Notes: generated by a model from the sequence alone, not told the origin. 64,000 nt of DNA from Streptomyces sp. R21 (GCF_041051975.1 NZ_CP163435.1:2046001-2110000), one strand, 5' to 3'; positions 48,830 through 59,107 are shown, counted from the first letter of the stretch. Translations and numbers: made by a program.

Positions 48830-48843
48830 TGGGAGCGCTCCCA
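48830..48843. promoter_or_regulatory. CebR operator upstream of GH48
   Basis: TGGGAGCGCTCCCA is the perfect 14-bp palindrome bound by CebR, the cellobiose/cellotriose-responsive LacI-type repressor of cellulolytic streptomycetes. It lies 58 bp before the GH48 start. The cebR gene is not in the window. Confidence 0.88.
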
Positions 48844-48901
48844 CTGGTTCAAGGCTTGTTGCTCCTCCCCCATTCTCCGAGCCGCAAGGAGGAACCAGCA
48901 C

Positions 48902-51817
48902 ATGCACTCCAGACGGAGACGCCGCACGGTGCGACGGCTGTGGACCGCCGTGGTGGCGGCCCTCGCCCTTCCGCTGACAACCCTGGCCACCGGATCGACT
49001 CCCGCTCAGGCAGCGGCAGTTCAGTGCAGCGTCGACTACAAGACCAACGACTGGGGATCCGGCTTCACCGCCGACCTGACCATCACCAACCGCGGTACGG
49101 ACGCCATCAACGGCTGGACCCTGACGTACGCCTACGCGGGCAACCAGACCCTCACCAACGGCTGGAACGGCACCTGGTCCCAGTCGGGCAAGACGGTCAC
49201 GGTGAACAACGCCGGCTGGAACGGGACGATCGCCGCCGGGGCCAACGTCACCACCGGCGCACAGTTCACGTACAGCGGCAGCAACGCCGCCCCCACGTCC
49301 TTCGCGATCAACGGCACCACCTGCGCGGGCGCGCACCAGCCGCCGGTCACGGTGCTGACCAGCCCCACCGCGGGCGCCATCTACACACAAGGGACCGCGG
49401 TGCCGCTCGCCGCGACCGCCGCCGCGGCCGACAACGCGACCATCAGCAAGGTCGAGTTCTACGACGACACCACGCTGCTGGGCACCGACACCAGCTCGCC
49501 GTACACGTTCTCGGCCTCCGCTCTGGCCGTGGGCAGTCACTCGCTGGTCGCCAAGGCGTACGACAGCCTGGGCGCCTCGGCGAACTCCACACCGGTCGGC
49601 ATCACGGTCGCCTCCGGTCCCGCCGTGGTCGCCACACCGACCCAACTGGGCGTCCAGCAGGGCAAGTCGGGCACGTACACCGTGAAGCTGTCGACGCAGC
49701 CGAGCGCGAACGTCACCGTCGCCACCGCGCGTACGGACGGCAATACGGGCCTGTCCGTCAGCGGCGGCTCCTCGCTGACCTTCACCCCGTCCAACTGGAA
49801 CACGGCGCAGACGGTGACCGTCACCGCCGACGCCTCGGGCACCGGTGCGGCCACCTTCACCTCCTCGGCCACCGGCTACACCAAAGCCGCCGTCACCGTG
49901 ACCGAACTGGCCGCGTCGAAGGCGTACGACGCCCGTTTCCTGGACCTCTACGGCAAGATCACCAACCCGGCGAACGGTTACTTCTCCCCCGAGGGCATTC
50001 CCTATCACTCGGTGGAGACGCTGATCGTCGAGGCGCCGGACCAGGGCCATGAGACGACGTCGGAGGCGTACAGCTATCTGATCTGGCTGCAGGCGATGTA
50101 CGGGAAGGTCACCGGCGACTGGTCGAAGTTCAACGCCGCGTGGACGACCATGGAGACGTACATGATCCCCACGCACGCGGATCAGCCGACGAACTCCTTC
50201 TACAACGCCTCGAAACCGGCGACATACGCGCCCGAACTCGACACTCCGAACGAGTATCCGGCGAAGCTCGATTCCTCGGTCCCGGTCGGCTCGGACCCGA
50301 TCGCCTCCGAGTTGAAGAGCGCGTACGGCACCGACGACGTGTACGGCATGCACTGGCTCCAGGACGTGGACAACGTCTACGGCTACGGCAACGAGCCGGG
50401 CAAGTGCGAGGCGGGACCGACCGCCACCGGACCGTCGTACATCAACACCTTCCAGCGCGGCGCCCAGGAGTCCGTCTGGGAGACGGTCCCGCAGCCCACC
50501 TGTGACGCCTTCAAGTACGGCGGCACGAACGGCTACTTGGACCTCTTCACCGGCGACTCCTCGTACTCCAAGCAGTGGAAGTACACCGACGCGCCGGACG
50601 CCGACGCGCGTGCCGTACAGGCCGCTTACTGGGCCGATCTGTGGGCCAAGGCGCAGGGCAAGGGCAGTGACGTCTCCACGACCGTCGGCAAGGCCGCGAA
50701 GATGGGCGACTACCTGCGCTACGCGATGTACGACAAGTACTTCAAGAAGATCGGCAACTGCGTCGGACCGTCGACCTGCGCGGCCGGCACCGGCAAGAAC
50801 TCCTCGTCGTACCTGCTGTCCTGGTACTACGCGTGGGGCGGCGCCAACGACACCTCGGCGGGCTGGGCCTGGCGCATCGGATCCAGCCATGTGCACGGCG
50901 GCTACCAGAACCCCCTGGCGGCCTACGCGCTCAGCACGAACGCCGATCTGAAGCCCAAGTCCTCGACCGGGGCGGCGGATTGGGGCACCTCGCTCACCCG
51001 GCAGCTGGAGTTCTACCGCTGGCTGCAGTCGAACGAGGGCGCCATCGCGGGCGGTGCGACCAACAGCTGGGCAGGACGGTACGCGACCCCGCCCACGGGG
51101 ACGCCGACCTTCTACGGCATGTACTACGACCAGCAGCCCGTGTACCACGACCCGCCGTCCAACCAGTGGTTCGGCTTCCAGGCGTGGTCCATGGAACGCG
51201 TCGCCGAGTACTACCAGCAGACGGGGAACGCAGCTGCCAAGGCGGTCCTCGACAAGTGGGTCTCCTGGGCGCTGTCCAAGACGACCATCAACCCGGACGG
51301 CACCTACCAGATTCCGTCCACCCTCCAGTGGTCGGGCCAGCCCGACACCTGGAACGCGTCAAGTCCCGGCGCCAACAGTGGACTTCACGTGACCGTCGCC
51401 GACTACACGAACGACGTCGGCGTGGCGGCCGCGTACGCCAAGACCCTGTCGTACTACGCCGCCAAGTCCGGCAACACCCAGGCGAAGACGACGGCGAAGG
51501 CACTGCTCGACGGCATGTGGAGCAACTACCAGGACGGCCTGGGCATCGCCGTCCCGGAGACCCGCGCCGACTACAACCGCTTCGACGACAGTGTGTACGT
51601 GCCGAGCGGCTGGAGCGGCAAGATGCCGAACGGCGACACGATCAACTCCTCCTCGACCTTCACCTCGCTCAGGTCGTTCTACAAGAACGACCCGGCCTGG
51701 TCGAAGATCGAGAGCTATCTCGCGGGCGGCGCCGCGCCCTCGTTCACGTACCACCGGTTCTGGGCCCAGGCGGACATCGCCCTCGCCATGGGCTCGTACG
51801 CGGAGCTACTCGAATAA
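48902..51817 (+). CDS. Secreted GH48 reducing-end cellobiohydrolase with CBM2 and Ig-like domains
   Basis: This 971-aa processive cellulase acts from the reducing end of the chain. It has a signal peptide with an Arg-rich start (about 1-38), CBM2 (about 39-140), one or two Ig-like domains (about 145-335) and a large GH48 (alpha/alpha)6 domain (about 340-971; [21 protein letters not shown], the [16 protein letters not shown] region, [28 protein letters not shown]). The ATG at 48902 has AAGGAGG upstream. It is divergent from GH5 and is under a perfect CebR box. Confidence 0.94.
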   Translation: MHSRRRRRTVRRLWTAVVAALALPLTTLATGSTPAQAAAVQCSVDYKTNDWGSGFTADLTITNRGTDAINGWTLTYAYAGNQTLTNGWNGTWSQSGKTVTVNNAGWNGTIAAGANVTTGAQFTYSGSNAAPTSFAINGTTCAGAHQPPVTVLTSPTAGAIYTQGTAVPLAATAAAADNATISKVEFYDDTTLLGTDTSSPYTFSASALAVGSHSLVAKAYDSLGASANSTPVGITVASGPAVVATPTQLGVQQGKSGTYTVKLSTQPSANVTVATARTDGNTGLSVSGGSSLTFTPSNWNTAQTVTVTADASGTGAATFTSSATGYTKAAVTVTELAASKAYDARFLDLYGKITNPANGYFSPEGIPYHSVETLIVEAPDQGHETTSEAYSYLIWLQAMYGKVTGDWSKFNAAWTTMETYMIPTHADQPTNSFYNASKPATYAPELDTPNEYPAKLDSSVPVGSDPIASELKSAYGTDDVYGMHWLQDVDNVYGYGNEPGKCEAGPTATGPSYINTFQRGAQESVWETVPQPTCDAFKYGGTNGYLDLFTGDSSYSKQWKYTDAPDADARAVQAAYWADLWAKAQGKGSDVSTTVGKAAKMGDYLRYAMYDKYFKKIGNCVGPSTCAAGTGKNSSSYLLSWYYAWGGANDTSAGWAWRIGSSHVHGGYQNPLAAYALSTNADLKPKSSTGAADWGTSLTRQLEFYRWLQSNEGAIAGGATNSWAGRYATPPTGTPTFYGMYYDQQPVYHDPPSNQWFGFQAWSMERVAEYYQQTGNAAAKAVLDKWVSWALSKTTINPDGTYQIPSTLQWSGQPDTWNASSPGANSGLHVTVADYTNDVGVAAAYAKTLSYYAAKSGNTQAKTTAKALLDGMWSNYQDGLGIAVPETRADYNRFDDSVYVPSGWSGKMPNGDTINSSSTFTSLRSFYKNDPAWSKIESYLAGGAAPSFTYHRFWAQADIALAMGSYAELLE

Positions 51818-51950
51818 GTCCCCGCTAAGGCTCCGTGTACCTGGCCCTGTCGCCCTCGTGGCGGCAGGGCTCGGGCCGGTCGGTCCCCACCCGCACGGGG
51901 GACCGCCCGGCCGTCGTGCCTTTCCACCCCCCTTCAGGAGAGGACCCCCC

Positions 51951-54611
51951 GTGCGAAGAACCCGCATCCTCACGGCCGTGCTCGCACTCGCGGCCGGACT
52001 GCTGGCCGGCAGCCCGCCCGCGCTGGCCGCGAACACCCCGAAGACGACGCTCGCCGCCGACACGTACACATGGAAGAACGCGCGTGTCGACGGCGGTGGC
52101 TTCGTCCCCGGCATCGTCTTCAACCGGTCCGAGAAGAACCTCGCCTACGCCCGCACCGACATCGGCGGCGCCTACCGCTGGCAGGAGTCGACCAAGACCT
52201 GGACACCGCTGCTCGACTCGGTCGGCTGGGACGACTGGGGGCACACCGGCGTCGTCAGCCTCGCCTCCGACTCCGTCGACCCGAACAAGGTGTACGCGGC
52301 GGTCGGCACGTACACCAACAGCTGGGACCCGGGCAACGGCGCCGTGCTGCGCTCCGCCGACCGGGGCGCCAGCTGGCAGAAGGCCGACCTGCCGTTCAAG
52401 CTGGGCGGGAACATGCCCGGCCGCGGTATGGGCGAGCGGCTCGCGGTCGACCCGAACAAGAACAGCGTGCTGTATCTCGGCGCGCCGAGCGGCAAGGGCC
52501 TGTGGCGGTCGACGGACTCGGGGGCCGGCTGGTCCCAGGTCACGAACTTCCCCAACGTCGGCAACTACGTGCAGGATGCGACCGACACGAGCGGCTACGC
52601 CTCCGACAACCAGGGCATCGTCTGGGTCACCTTCGACGAGTCGACGGGCTCGTCCGGCAGCGCCACGAAGACGGTCTACGTCGGGGTCGCCGACAAGGAC
52701 AACTCGGTCTACCGTTCGACGGACGCGGGCGCGACCTGGACCCGGCTGGCCGGGCAGCCGACCGGCTACCTGGCCCACAAGGGCGTGCTGGACGCCAAGA
52801 ACGGCTACCTGTATCTCGCCTACAGCGACAAGGGCGGCCCGTACGACGGCGGCAAGGGACAGCTGTGGCGGTACGCGACGGCGACCGGCACCTGGACGAA
52901 CATCAGCCCGGTCGCGGAGGCCGACACCTACTACGGTTTCAGCGGGCTGACGATCGACCGGCAGCATCCGGGCACGGTGATGGCGACGGCGTACAGCTCC
53001 TGGTGGCCGGACACGCAGATCTTCCGCACGACGGACAGCGGTGCCACCTGGACGAAGGCCTGGGACTACACCTCGTATCCGACCCGCGCGGACCGCTACA
53101 CCATGGACGTGTCGTCCTCGCCGTGGCTGACCTGGGGCGCGAACCCCTCGCCGCCCGAGGAGACTCCCAAACTCGGCTGGATGACCGAGGCGTTGGAGAT
53201 CGATCCGTTCAACTCCGCGCGGATGATGTACGGGACGGGCGCGACACTCTACGGCACCGAGAACCTCACCAACTGGGACAGCGGGAGCAAGTTCACCATC
53301 AAGCCGATGGTGCAGGGCCTGGAGGAGACGGCCGTGCAGGACCTGGCCGCTCCCCCGTCCGGCGGCGCGACGCTCTTCAGCGCGCTCGGTGACGTCGGCG
53401 GCTTCCGCCACACGGACCTCACCAAGGTCCCCTCGATGATGTTCACTTCACCAAACTTCACGACGACCACGAGCCTGGACTTCGCCGAGACGAACCCGAA
53501 CACGGTGGTACGGGTCGGCAACCTCGACTCCGGCCCGCACATCGCGTTCTCGACGGACAACGGCGCCAACTGGTTCGCGGGCACGGACCCTTCGGGTGTC
53601 AGCGGTGGCGGTACGGTCGCGGCGGCGTCCGACGGCAGCCGCTTCGTGTGGAGCCCGGCAGGCGCGGGCGTGCAGTACGCGACCGGGTTCGGGACGTCGT
53701 GGTCGGCGTCGAGCGGGATCCCGACCGGGGCGATCGTCGAGTCGGACCGGGTCGACCCGAAGACCTTCTACGGCTTCAAGTCCGGGAAGTTCTACGTCAG
53801 TTCGGACGGCGGGGCCACCTTCGCGGCGTCCGCGGCGACCGGTCTGCCGAGCGGCGACAAGGTGCGCTTCAAGGCGTTGTCCGGCGCGAAGGGGGACGTC
53901 TGGCTGGCCGGTGGAGCCACCGACGGGGCGTACGGGCTGTGGCACTCGACGGACGGCGGCGCGACCTTCACCAAGCTGTCCAACGTCGAGCAGGCCGACA
54001 CCATCGGCTTCGGCAAGGCGGCGACCGGCGCGTCGTACCAGACGCTCTACACCAGCGCGAAGATCGGCGGCGTCCGCGGCATCTTCCGCTCCACCGACAA
54101 GGGCACGAGCTGGACCCGCATCAACGACGACGCCCACCAGTGGGGTTTCACCGGCGAAGCGATCACCGGTGACCCCCGGGTCTACGGGCGGGTGTACGTC
54201 TCGACGAACGGGCGCGGGATCATCTACGGCGACTCGTCCGACACCGGCGGCGGGGGCGGGGGCGGCGGGGACCCGACGCCCACACCGACGGGTGCCTGCG
54301 CGGTGACGTACAAGATCACCAACCAGTGGTCCGGCGGCTTCCAGGCGGACGTGTCCCTCGCCAACACGGGCACGAGCGCCTGGTCCGGCTGGTCGCTGGG
54401 CTGGTCCTTCGCGGACGGCCAGAAGATCACCCAACTCTGGAACGCCGACTACACACAATCCGGTGCGGCGGTGACGGCGAAGAACGTGACCTGGAACGCC
54501 AACGTCGCAGCGGGCTCCTCGGTGAGCTTCGGCTTCACGGGCAGCTGGACGGGCTCGAACACGAAACCGACGTCGTTCAAGCTGGGGGACCAGACCTGCA
54601 CGGTGAGCTGA
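51951..54611 (+). CDS. Secreted GH74 xyloglucanase with C-terminal CBM2
   Basis: This 886-aa enzyme hydrolyses the xyloglucan backbone. It has a signal peptide (about 1-27), two seven-bladed propeller halves of the GH74 fold with many Asp-box-like turns (SADRGASW, STDSGAGW, STDAGATW, TTDSGATW, STDGGATF), a poly-Gly/PTPTPT linker and a C-terminal CBM2 (about 785-886). Conserved entry ARVDGGGFVPGIVF fits GH74. The GTG at 51951 has CAGGAGAGGA upstream. It lies 133 bp after GH48 with no obvious terminator, so read-through is possible. Confidence 0.92.
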   Translation: MRRTRILTAVLALAAGLLAGSPPALAANTPKTTLAADTYTWKNARVDGGGFVPGIVFNRSEKNLAYARTDIGGAYRWQESTKTWTPLLDSVGWDDWGHTGVVSLASDSVDPNKVYAAVGTYTNSWDPGNGAVLRSADRGASWQKADLPFKLGGNMPGRGMGERLAVDPNKNSVLYLGAPSGKGLWRSTDSGAGWSQVTNFPNVGNYVQDATDTSGYASDNQGIVWVTFDESTGSSGSATKTVYVGVADKDNSVYRSTDAGATWTRLAGQPTGYLAHKGVLDAKNGYLYLAYSDKGGPYDGGKGQLWRYATATGTWTNISPVAEADTYYGFSGLTIDRQHPGTVMATAYSSWWPDTQIFRTTDSGATWTKAWDYTSYPTRADRYTMDVSSSPWLTWGANPSPPEETPKLGWMTEALEIDPFNSARMMYGTGATLYGTENLTNWDSGSKFTIKPMVQGLEETAVQDLAAPPSGGATLFSALGDVGGFRHTDLTKVPSMMFTSPNFTTTTSLDFAETNPNTVVRVGNLDSGPHIAFSTDNGANWFAGTDPSGVSGGGTVAAASDGSRFVWSPAGAGVQYATGFGTSWSASSGIPTGAIVESDRVDPKTFYGFKSGKFYVSSDGGATFAASAATGLPSGDKVRFKALSGAKGDVWLAGGATDGAYGLWHSTDGGATFTKLSNVEQADTIGFGKAATGASYQTLYTSAKIGGVRGIFRSTDKGTSWTRINDDAHQWGFTGEAITGDPRVYGRVYVSTNGRGIIYGDSSDTGGGGGGGGDPTPTPTGACAVTYKITNQWSGGFQADVSLANTGTSAWSGWSLGWSFADGQKITQLWNADYTQSGAAVTAKNVTWNANVAAGSSVSFGFTGSWTGSNTKPTSFKLGDQTCTVS

Positions 54612-54636
54612 CCACCTCCCCCTGAGGGGCCAAGCG

Positions 54637-54668
54637 CCGGGCGTATGTCGTTCTCGACATACGCCCGG
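54637..54668. promoter_or_regulatory. 14-bp-stem palindrome with PadR-type ATGT-N8-ACAT core
   Basis: CCGGGCGTATGTCG (54637-54650) and CGACATACGCCCGG (54655-54668) pair perfectly with a TTCT loop. The core ATGT-N8-ACAT (54645-54660) is the known PadR operator pattern. It lies 20 bp before the PadR start and 26 bp after the GH74 stop, so it may both terminate GH74 and act as the PadR operator. Confidence 0.6.
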
Positions 54669-54688
54669 TGCGCTGCGACACTGCCGAT

Positions 54689-55006
54689 ATGGCTTCAATT
54701 CGCTTGACCAGCACGACACTTGACGTGATCAAGGTGCTGCTCGCGTCCACGCCCGACAACCCGGCCTGGGGCCTGCGCATCTGCCAGGAAGCGGGGCTCG
54801 GCTCGGGAACCGTCTACCCCATCCTCGAACGGCTCCTCAAGGCCGGCTGGATCACCAGCCGACGCGAGGACGGCGAACACCCGGGCCGCCCCGCCCGCAC
54901 CTACTACGACCTCACCGGAGCGGGCCGGAGCCAGGCCAACTCCGCGGTGGCGGAACGCGCCGCGCGGCACAGCAGGATCTTCGGCGTCGCTCCACAGGGG
55001 GGCTGA
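54689..55006 (+). CDS. PadR-family transcriptional regulator
   Basis: This 105-aa winged-helix protein has the PadR core with GLRICQEAGLGSGTVYPILE then RLLKAGWITSRRED and a wing with RPARTYYDLTGAG. The ATG at 54689 is preferred over an upstream start that would overlap the hairpin. It lies 2 bp before the membrane protein gene, a typical PadR/target operon. It probably represses its own transcript at the ATGT-N8-ACAT site. Confidence 0.85.
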   Translation: MASIRLTSTTLDVIKVLLASTPDNPAWGLRICQEAGLGSGTVYPILERLLKAGWITSRREDGEHPGRPARTYYDLTGAGRSQANSAVAERAARHSRIFGVAPQGG

Positions 55007-55008
55007 TC

Positions 55009-55599
55009 ATGCCTGTATTGGCCCTGCTGTCGGCCGTGTTCGTCGTCGGATTCGAGCAGCTCGTGCAGTGGCAGTACGGTCTCACCGGGATCATCGGTCT
55101 CCTGCTCCTGACAATCGGGATCAAGGCAAAGGAACCCACAAGTCTCCTGGAAGCGCTGCGCGCCCCCTCCCGTACGGCCGGCCTCGCCGGCAGGATCGCC
55201 GGCCGGCGGCGCACCCACTACATCGAGGAGTGGGCCTCCGTCCTCGCCGGGGACCCGGAACACGGCGTGACGCTCTCCCCGCTGAGGCGGCAGTACTACG
55301 CACTGGGGTTCGTGTGCGCGGCCGTACGGATGCGCCTCCATGACCTCCTCGGCGGATTCTGGACACCGGTCGACTGGACCATCTCGACCAGGCAGCGGTC
55401 CAACTTCTTCATCGCCTCCGGTGTCGGCGTTCAGGTCGTCATGATCCAGCTGCACGACGGTCTGTACGTGCTGTGCACCGACGGACTCGGATGGGCCGCG
55501 GGCTGCGGCATCGCGCTGCGTCTGCTGGTCGGCTGGCTGCGTCAGGTGCGGGGCATCGAGCTCGCGGCGGTGGACCGGCCGGACGCGGACGACGAGTAG
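55009..55599 (+). CDS. Membrane protein of unknown function
   Basis: This 196-aa protein has hydrophobic segments at about 3-37 (two helices), and near 130-175 (two more), with a cytoplasmic-looking basic middle part containing VTLSPLRRQYYALGFVCAAVRMRLHDL. I do not recognise a named family; similar proteins are common in Streptomyces. It is co-transcribed with the PadR regulator and is its most likely target. Confidence 0.6.
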   Translation: MPVLALLSAVFVVGFEQLVQWQYGLTGIIGLLLLTIGIKAKEPTSLLEALRAPSRTAGLAGRIAGRRRTHYIEEWASVLAGDPEHGVTLSPLRRQYYALGFVCAAVRMRLHDLLGGFWTPVDWTISTRQRSNFFIASGVGVQVVMIQLHDGLYVLCTDGLGWAAGCGIALRLLVGWLRQVRGIELAAVDRPDADDE

Positions 55600-55679
55600 T
55601 CGCTCTCTGCGGCCCCCTCGGGATGGGGAGCGGCCTCACCTGGCCGCTCCCCATGCCCTTCAGGACGCCGGAGCGCGGC

Positions 55680-57560
55680 CTACGGCGTGTACACCGCCGG
55701 TCGCGGCGCGGTCGCCATCCCGTCGCCGATGAAGAAGCTCGGGTGCGGGGGCTGGTTGTACGCCGTGTTCTGCCAGGCCAGGGCCGTGCGGTACTGGGTG
55801 TCGTGGAGCAGGGTGGTGATCTTCGTGCTCGTCTCGTACGGCGTGGAGTAGATCCTCAGCGCCGTGTTGTCGGTCGTCGGCCAGACGACCTCCTCGCGCC
55901 AGTCGCCGAGGATGTCGCCGGACAGGGACGGGGTGGCCTTGGTGCTGTTGTTGGAGTGGACCGAGGAGCCCGTCAGCAGGCGGGTGTCGCCGGAGGTGCC
56001 GTACTTGTCGATGTGGGTGTCGTCGAGGAGTTCGCGGACCGGGTCGCCGTCCCACCAGGAAAGGAAGTTGATGCTGCCCGGCTTGCGGCTCGCGACCACG
56101 GTGCCCTGCGGATTGCGGACGCCGTCCGCGTGCGAGGACCAGGATTCGGCGCCGGCGCTGCCGGCCCAGACGTCCCCGGACACGCCCCGGCCGTTGTCGC
56201 CGTTGGCGGCGGTCGACCACAGGATCTGACCGGTCTTCGCGTCCGCCATCCAGGACGCCGGCTTCGAGGAGTCCTCGTCGACCTTGAACTCCTCGAGGCC
56301 CGGACGGGACGGGTCGAGATCGCCGACGTGCATGGCGTCGCCGTGCCCGTTCTTCGTGGTCCACAGCCCGGAGCCGTTGTCGTCCACGGCCATCGAGCCG
56401 TACACGATCTCGTCCTTGCCGTCCCCGTCGACGTCGGCCACCGACAGCTGGTGGTTGCCCTGGCTGTCGTATCCCTTGCCGCTGTTGGTCGAGGAGTTGG
56501 TGTCGAAGGTCCAGCGCCGGGTGAAGGCGCCGCCCCGCCAGTCCCAGGCGGCGATCACCGTGCGGGTGTAGTAGCCGCGCGCCATGATCAGCGAGGGCCG
56601 CGCGCCGTCCAGGTAGGCGGTTCCGGCGAGGAAGCGGTCCACGCGGTTGCCGTACGAGTCGCCCCAGGACGAGACCGTGCCACGGGCCGGGACATAGTCG
56701 ACGGTGCCCATCGCCTTGCCCGTCTGGCCGTTGAACATGGTCAGGTATTCGGGTCCGGAGAGGACGTACCCGCTTGAATTGCGGTAGTCGGCCGAGGAGT
56801 TGCCGATCACCGTGCCCTGGCCGTCCGTCGTGCCGTCGGCGGTCTTCATGGCGACCTCGGCCTTGCCGTCGCCGTCGTAGTCGTACACCTGGAACTGGGT
56901 GTAGTGCGCGCCCGAGCGGATGTTGCGGCCGAGGTCGATGCGCCACAGCCGGGTGCCGTCGAGCTTCACGCCGTCGATGATCGTGTTCCCGGTGTACCCG
57001 GACTGGGAGTTGTCCTTGGCGTTGGTGGGCTGCCACTTGAGGACGAAGTCGAGCTGTCCGTCGCCGTCGAGGTCGCCGACCGAGGCGTCGTTGGCCGCGT
57101 AGGTGTACGCGACGCCGTCGGGGGTCGTGCCGCCGGCGGGCGGGGTGATCGGCACGTCCTTGTAGCCGCTGCGGAACTGGATCGCGTGCACCGAGTCGCC
57201 CTGCTCGGTGCCGTTCACGATCGCCCGGACCGTGTAGTCGGCCGAGTTCGGCGCACCGGAGTGGAAGTAGTTGGTGGAGCCGGTGATCGGGGCCGAGTTG
57301 ACCTTCGTACCGGCGCGGTAGACGTTGAAGGACACGTCGCTGGGATCGGTGCCGAGCCAGCGCCAGCTGATCAGGTTGCCGCTGTCGGTGTGGACGCTGA
57401 CGACGCCCCGGTCGAGCTTCTCGACCTGCCGGGCGGTCGCGGCCTCGGCCGTGCCGGTGCTGAGCGCGGTGAGTCCGGCGGCGACGAGAGCGGCCGCGGC
57501 GGTCACCGCCGAGAGGACGGCCCGGCGTCTGCGGCGCTTGTGCGGATGCGGGTGCTGCAC
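55680..57560 (-). CDS. Secreted PL11 rhamnogalacturonan lyase
   Basis: This enzyme cleaves the rhamnogalacturonan-I backbone by beta-elimination. The 626-aa protein has a basic signal peptide (about 1-40), an N-terminal beta domain (RQVEKLDRGVVSVHT, NLISWRWLGTDP) and the eight-bladed PL11 propeller with calcium sites of the DGDG type (VGDLDGDGQLDFVLKWQP, YDYDGDGKAEVAMKTADG, VADVDGDGKDEIVYGS). It uses a GTG start at 57560 with AGGAGG eight bases upstream. It follows the WYL regulator by 39 bp on the same strand. Confidence 0.93.
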   Translation of the reverse strand: MQHPHPHKRRRRRAVLSAVTAAAALVAAGLTALSTGTAEAATARQVEKLDRGVVSVHTDSGNLISWRWLGTDPSDVSFNVYRAGTKVNSAPITGSTNYFHSGAPNSADYTVRAIVNGTEQGDSVHAIQFRSGYKDVPITPPAGGTTPDGVAYTYAANDASVGDLDGDGQLDFVLKWQPTNAKDNSQSGYTGNTIIDGVKLDGTRLWRIDLGRNIRSGAHYTQFQVYDYDGDGKAEVAMKTADGTTDGQGTVIGNSSADYRNSSGYVLSGPEYLTMFNGQTGKAMGTVDYVPARGTVSSWGDSYGNRVDRFLAGTAYLDGARPSLIMARGYYTRTVIAAWDWRGGAFTRRWTFDTNSSTNSGKGYDSQGNHQLSVADVDGDGKDEIVYGSMAVDDNGSGLWTTKNGHGDAMHVGDLDPSRPGLEEFKVDEDSSKPASWMADAKTGQILWSTAANGDNGRGVSGDVWAGSAGAESWSSHADGVRNPQGTVVASRKPGSINFLSWWDGDPVRELLDDTHIDKYGTSGDTRLLTGSSVHSNNSTKATPSLSGDILGDWREEVVWPTTDNTALRIYSTPYETSTKITTLLHDTQYRTALAWQNTAYNQPPHPSFFIGDGMATAPRPAVYTP

Positions 57561-57599
57561 GTGACGTACCTCCTGGGAGGACGGACGGGTTCCGCTCCC

Positions 57600-58556
57600 T
57601 CAGTCGCCGCCGCTCGCACGGGAGTTGCCGTACCTTTCGGCCAGTTCCGCCACCGTCCGCGCCAGACGGTCCCGCAGCTCGGCCGGTTCGAGGACCTCGA
57701 TCGCCGTGCCCAGACCGAGGAACTCGCCGTGGGCGCGCTCGACGGACTCGATGGGAACCCTGGCGAGGGTCCACCCCTCCTCGTCCGGGGGTCCGTCGGC
57801 CGGCGCCGCCCTGGGGACCGTCGTCCCGGGCGCCAGCCGGATCAGCGCCTCCGCGCGGTGGAGCCGGTCGTGGAAGTCGCGCTGGTAGCCGGTCCAGTAC
57901 GCGGCCAGGTCGAAGTCGTCGGGCCGGGTGAACTCCTCGTCGGTGGCGGCGAGTTCGAGGATCTGGTCGACGCGGAACGTGCGCGGTCCGGGGCCCGCGA
58001 CGACGTACCAGCGGCCCGCCTTCAGCACCAGTCCGTACGGTTCCAGGCGGCGCTCCACATCAGTGGGTACGGCCCAGCGGCGGTACAGGATGTTCAGCAC
58101 CCGGCTGTTCCAGACCGCGTCGGCCACCGCAGGGAGGTACGGCGCCTCGTCGGCGTCCGCGTACCAGCCGGGCGTGTCCAGGTGGAAGCGACCGCTGATC
58201 CGGTCGGCGTGGGCGCGCAGCTCGGCCGGGAGTGCGGCACGGACCTTGAGCTGGGCGGCGGCGAGGACGGAACCGAGACCGAGCTCGGCGGCGGGGCCGG
58301 GGGCGCCGGCCAGGAAGAGGGCCTCGGCCTCGTCGGCGGTGAGCCCGGTGAGGCGGGTGCGGTAGCCGTCGAGCAGCCGGTAGCCGCCGGCGTGCCCCGC
58401 GTCGCCGTACAGCGGGACGCCCGCCGCGCCCAGCGCCTCGACGTCCCGGTAGACCGTGCGGACCGACACCTCCAGCTCCTCGGCGAGCTGGGCGGCGGTC
58501 ATCCGGCCCCGGGTCTGGAGCAGGAGCAGGATCGAGACGAGCCGGGCTGATTTCAC
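57600..58556 (-). CDS. WYL-domain (YafY-type) transcriptional regulator
   Basis: This 318-aa regulator has an N-terminal DeoR-like HTH (ARLVSILLLLQTRG, AAQLAEELEVSVRTVYRDVEA) and a WYL sensor domain (about 140-220; GLVLKAGRWYVVAGPGPRTFRVDQILE). It uses a GTG start at 58556. It faces a two-gene unit across 71 bp that holds a 25-bp palindrome. It may also reach the downstream PL11 gene by co-transcription. Confidence 0.88.
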   Translation of the reverse strand: MKSARLVSILLLLQTRGRMTAAQLAEELEVSVRTVYRDVEALGAAGVPLYGDAGHAGGYRLLDGYRTRLTGLTADEAEALFLAGAPGPAAELGLGSVLAAAQLKVRAALPAELRAHADRISGRFHLDTPGWYADADEAPYLPAVADAVWNSRVLNILYRRWAVPTDVERRLEPYGLVLKAGRWYVVAGPGPRTFRVDQILELAATDEEFTRPDDFDLAAYWTGYQRDFHDRLHRAEALIRLAPGTTVPRAAPADGPPDEEGWTLARVPIESVERAHGEFLGLGTAIEVLEPAELRDRLARTVAELAERYGNSRASGGD

Positions 58557-58583
58557 CGCTCAAGAATCCCAGACTTCCGCGAC

Positions 58584-58608
58584 TTCACTGACAGAAGGTG
58601 TCAGTGAA
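58584..58608. promoter_or_regulatory. Probable WYL-regulator operator, TTCACTGACA-N5-TGTCAGTGAA
   Basis: Ten-base arms are exact reverse complements around GAAGG. It is centred between the divergent starts (58556 and 58628), the expected place for an autoregulatory site of the WYL protein. Confidence 0.7.
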
Positions 58609-58627
58609 GCGGGCCTAGCTTCCTCCC

Positions 58628-59107
58628 ATGGCCTTCACCGAGAAACTGCTGACGGTGCCACCACCCATCGAGGTGGCCGGCCGGCGCATCAAGCGGTACC
58701 ACGTCACCGCCGACCCGGCGGGCATCGCGCCCGACGTGGAGAAGGCGGCGTACGCGATGCTGCCCCAGCTGCTCCCGGAGCCGGACAGCACCCCGCCGGC
58801 GACCTTCGTCGTACTGCACCGGGGCGGCGACGACGGCGCCTATCTGAACGCGTACAGCTGGGTGTGGGACAACGTCCTGCACTTCCGGGGCGCCTCGGCG
58901 GGCCAGCCGGTGCTGGGCTGCCCGGACCGCGACCCCACCCACTTCATCGCCCCCGACCTGCCCTGGATCGGCTGCGTCTGGGAGCTGCCGCCGATCCTGC
59001 ACGAACGCGACGCCTGGGTACGGCACATGCTCGCGCCCGACGTCCCCGACCTCGACGCCTACCTCGCCGACTCCCTCCCCGAGGGCACGACTGGAGACCG
59101 CACATGA
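58628..59107 (+). CDS. Conserved hypothetical protein
   Basis: This 159-aa soluble protein has no signal peptide or recognised motif. It contains AAYAMLPQLLPEPD, VVLHRGGDDGAYLNAYSW and the segment DPTHFIAPDLPWIGCVWELPP. The ATG at 58628 is near GCTTCCTCCC without a clear ribosome-binding site. It overlaps the next gene by ATGA and is divergent from the WYL regulator, its likely controller. Confidence 0.65.
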   Translation: MAFTEKLLTVPPPIEVAGRRIKRYHVTADPAGIAPDVEKAAYAMLPQLLPEPDSTPPATFVVLHRGGDDGAYLNAYSWVWDNVLHFRGASAGQPVLGCPDRDPTHFIAPDLPWIGCVWELPPILHERDAWVRHMLAPDVPDLDAYLADSLPEGTTGDRT

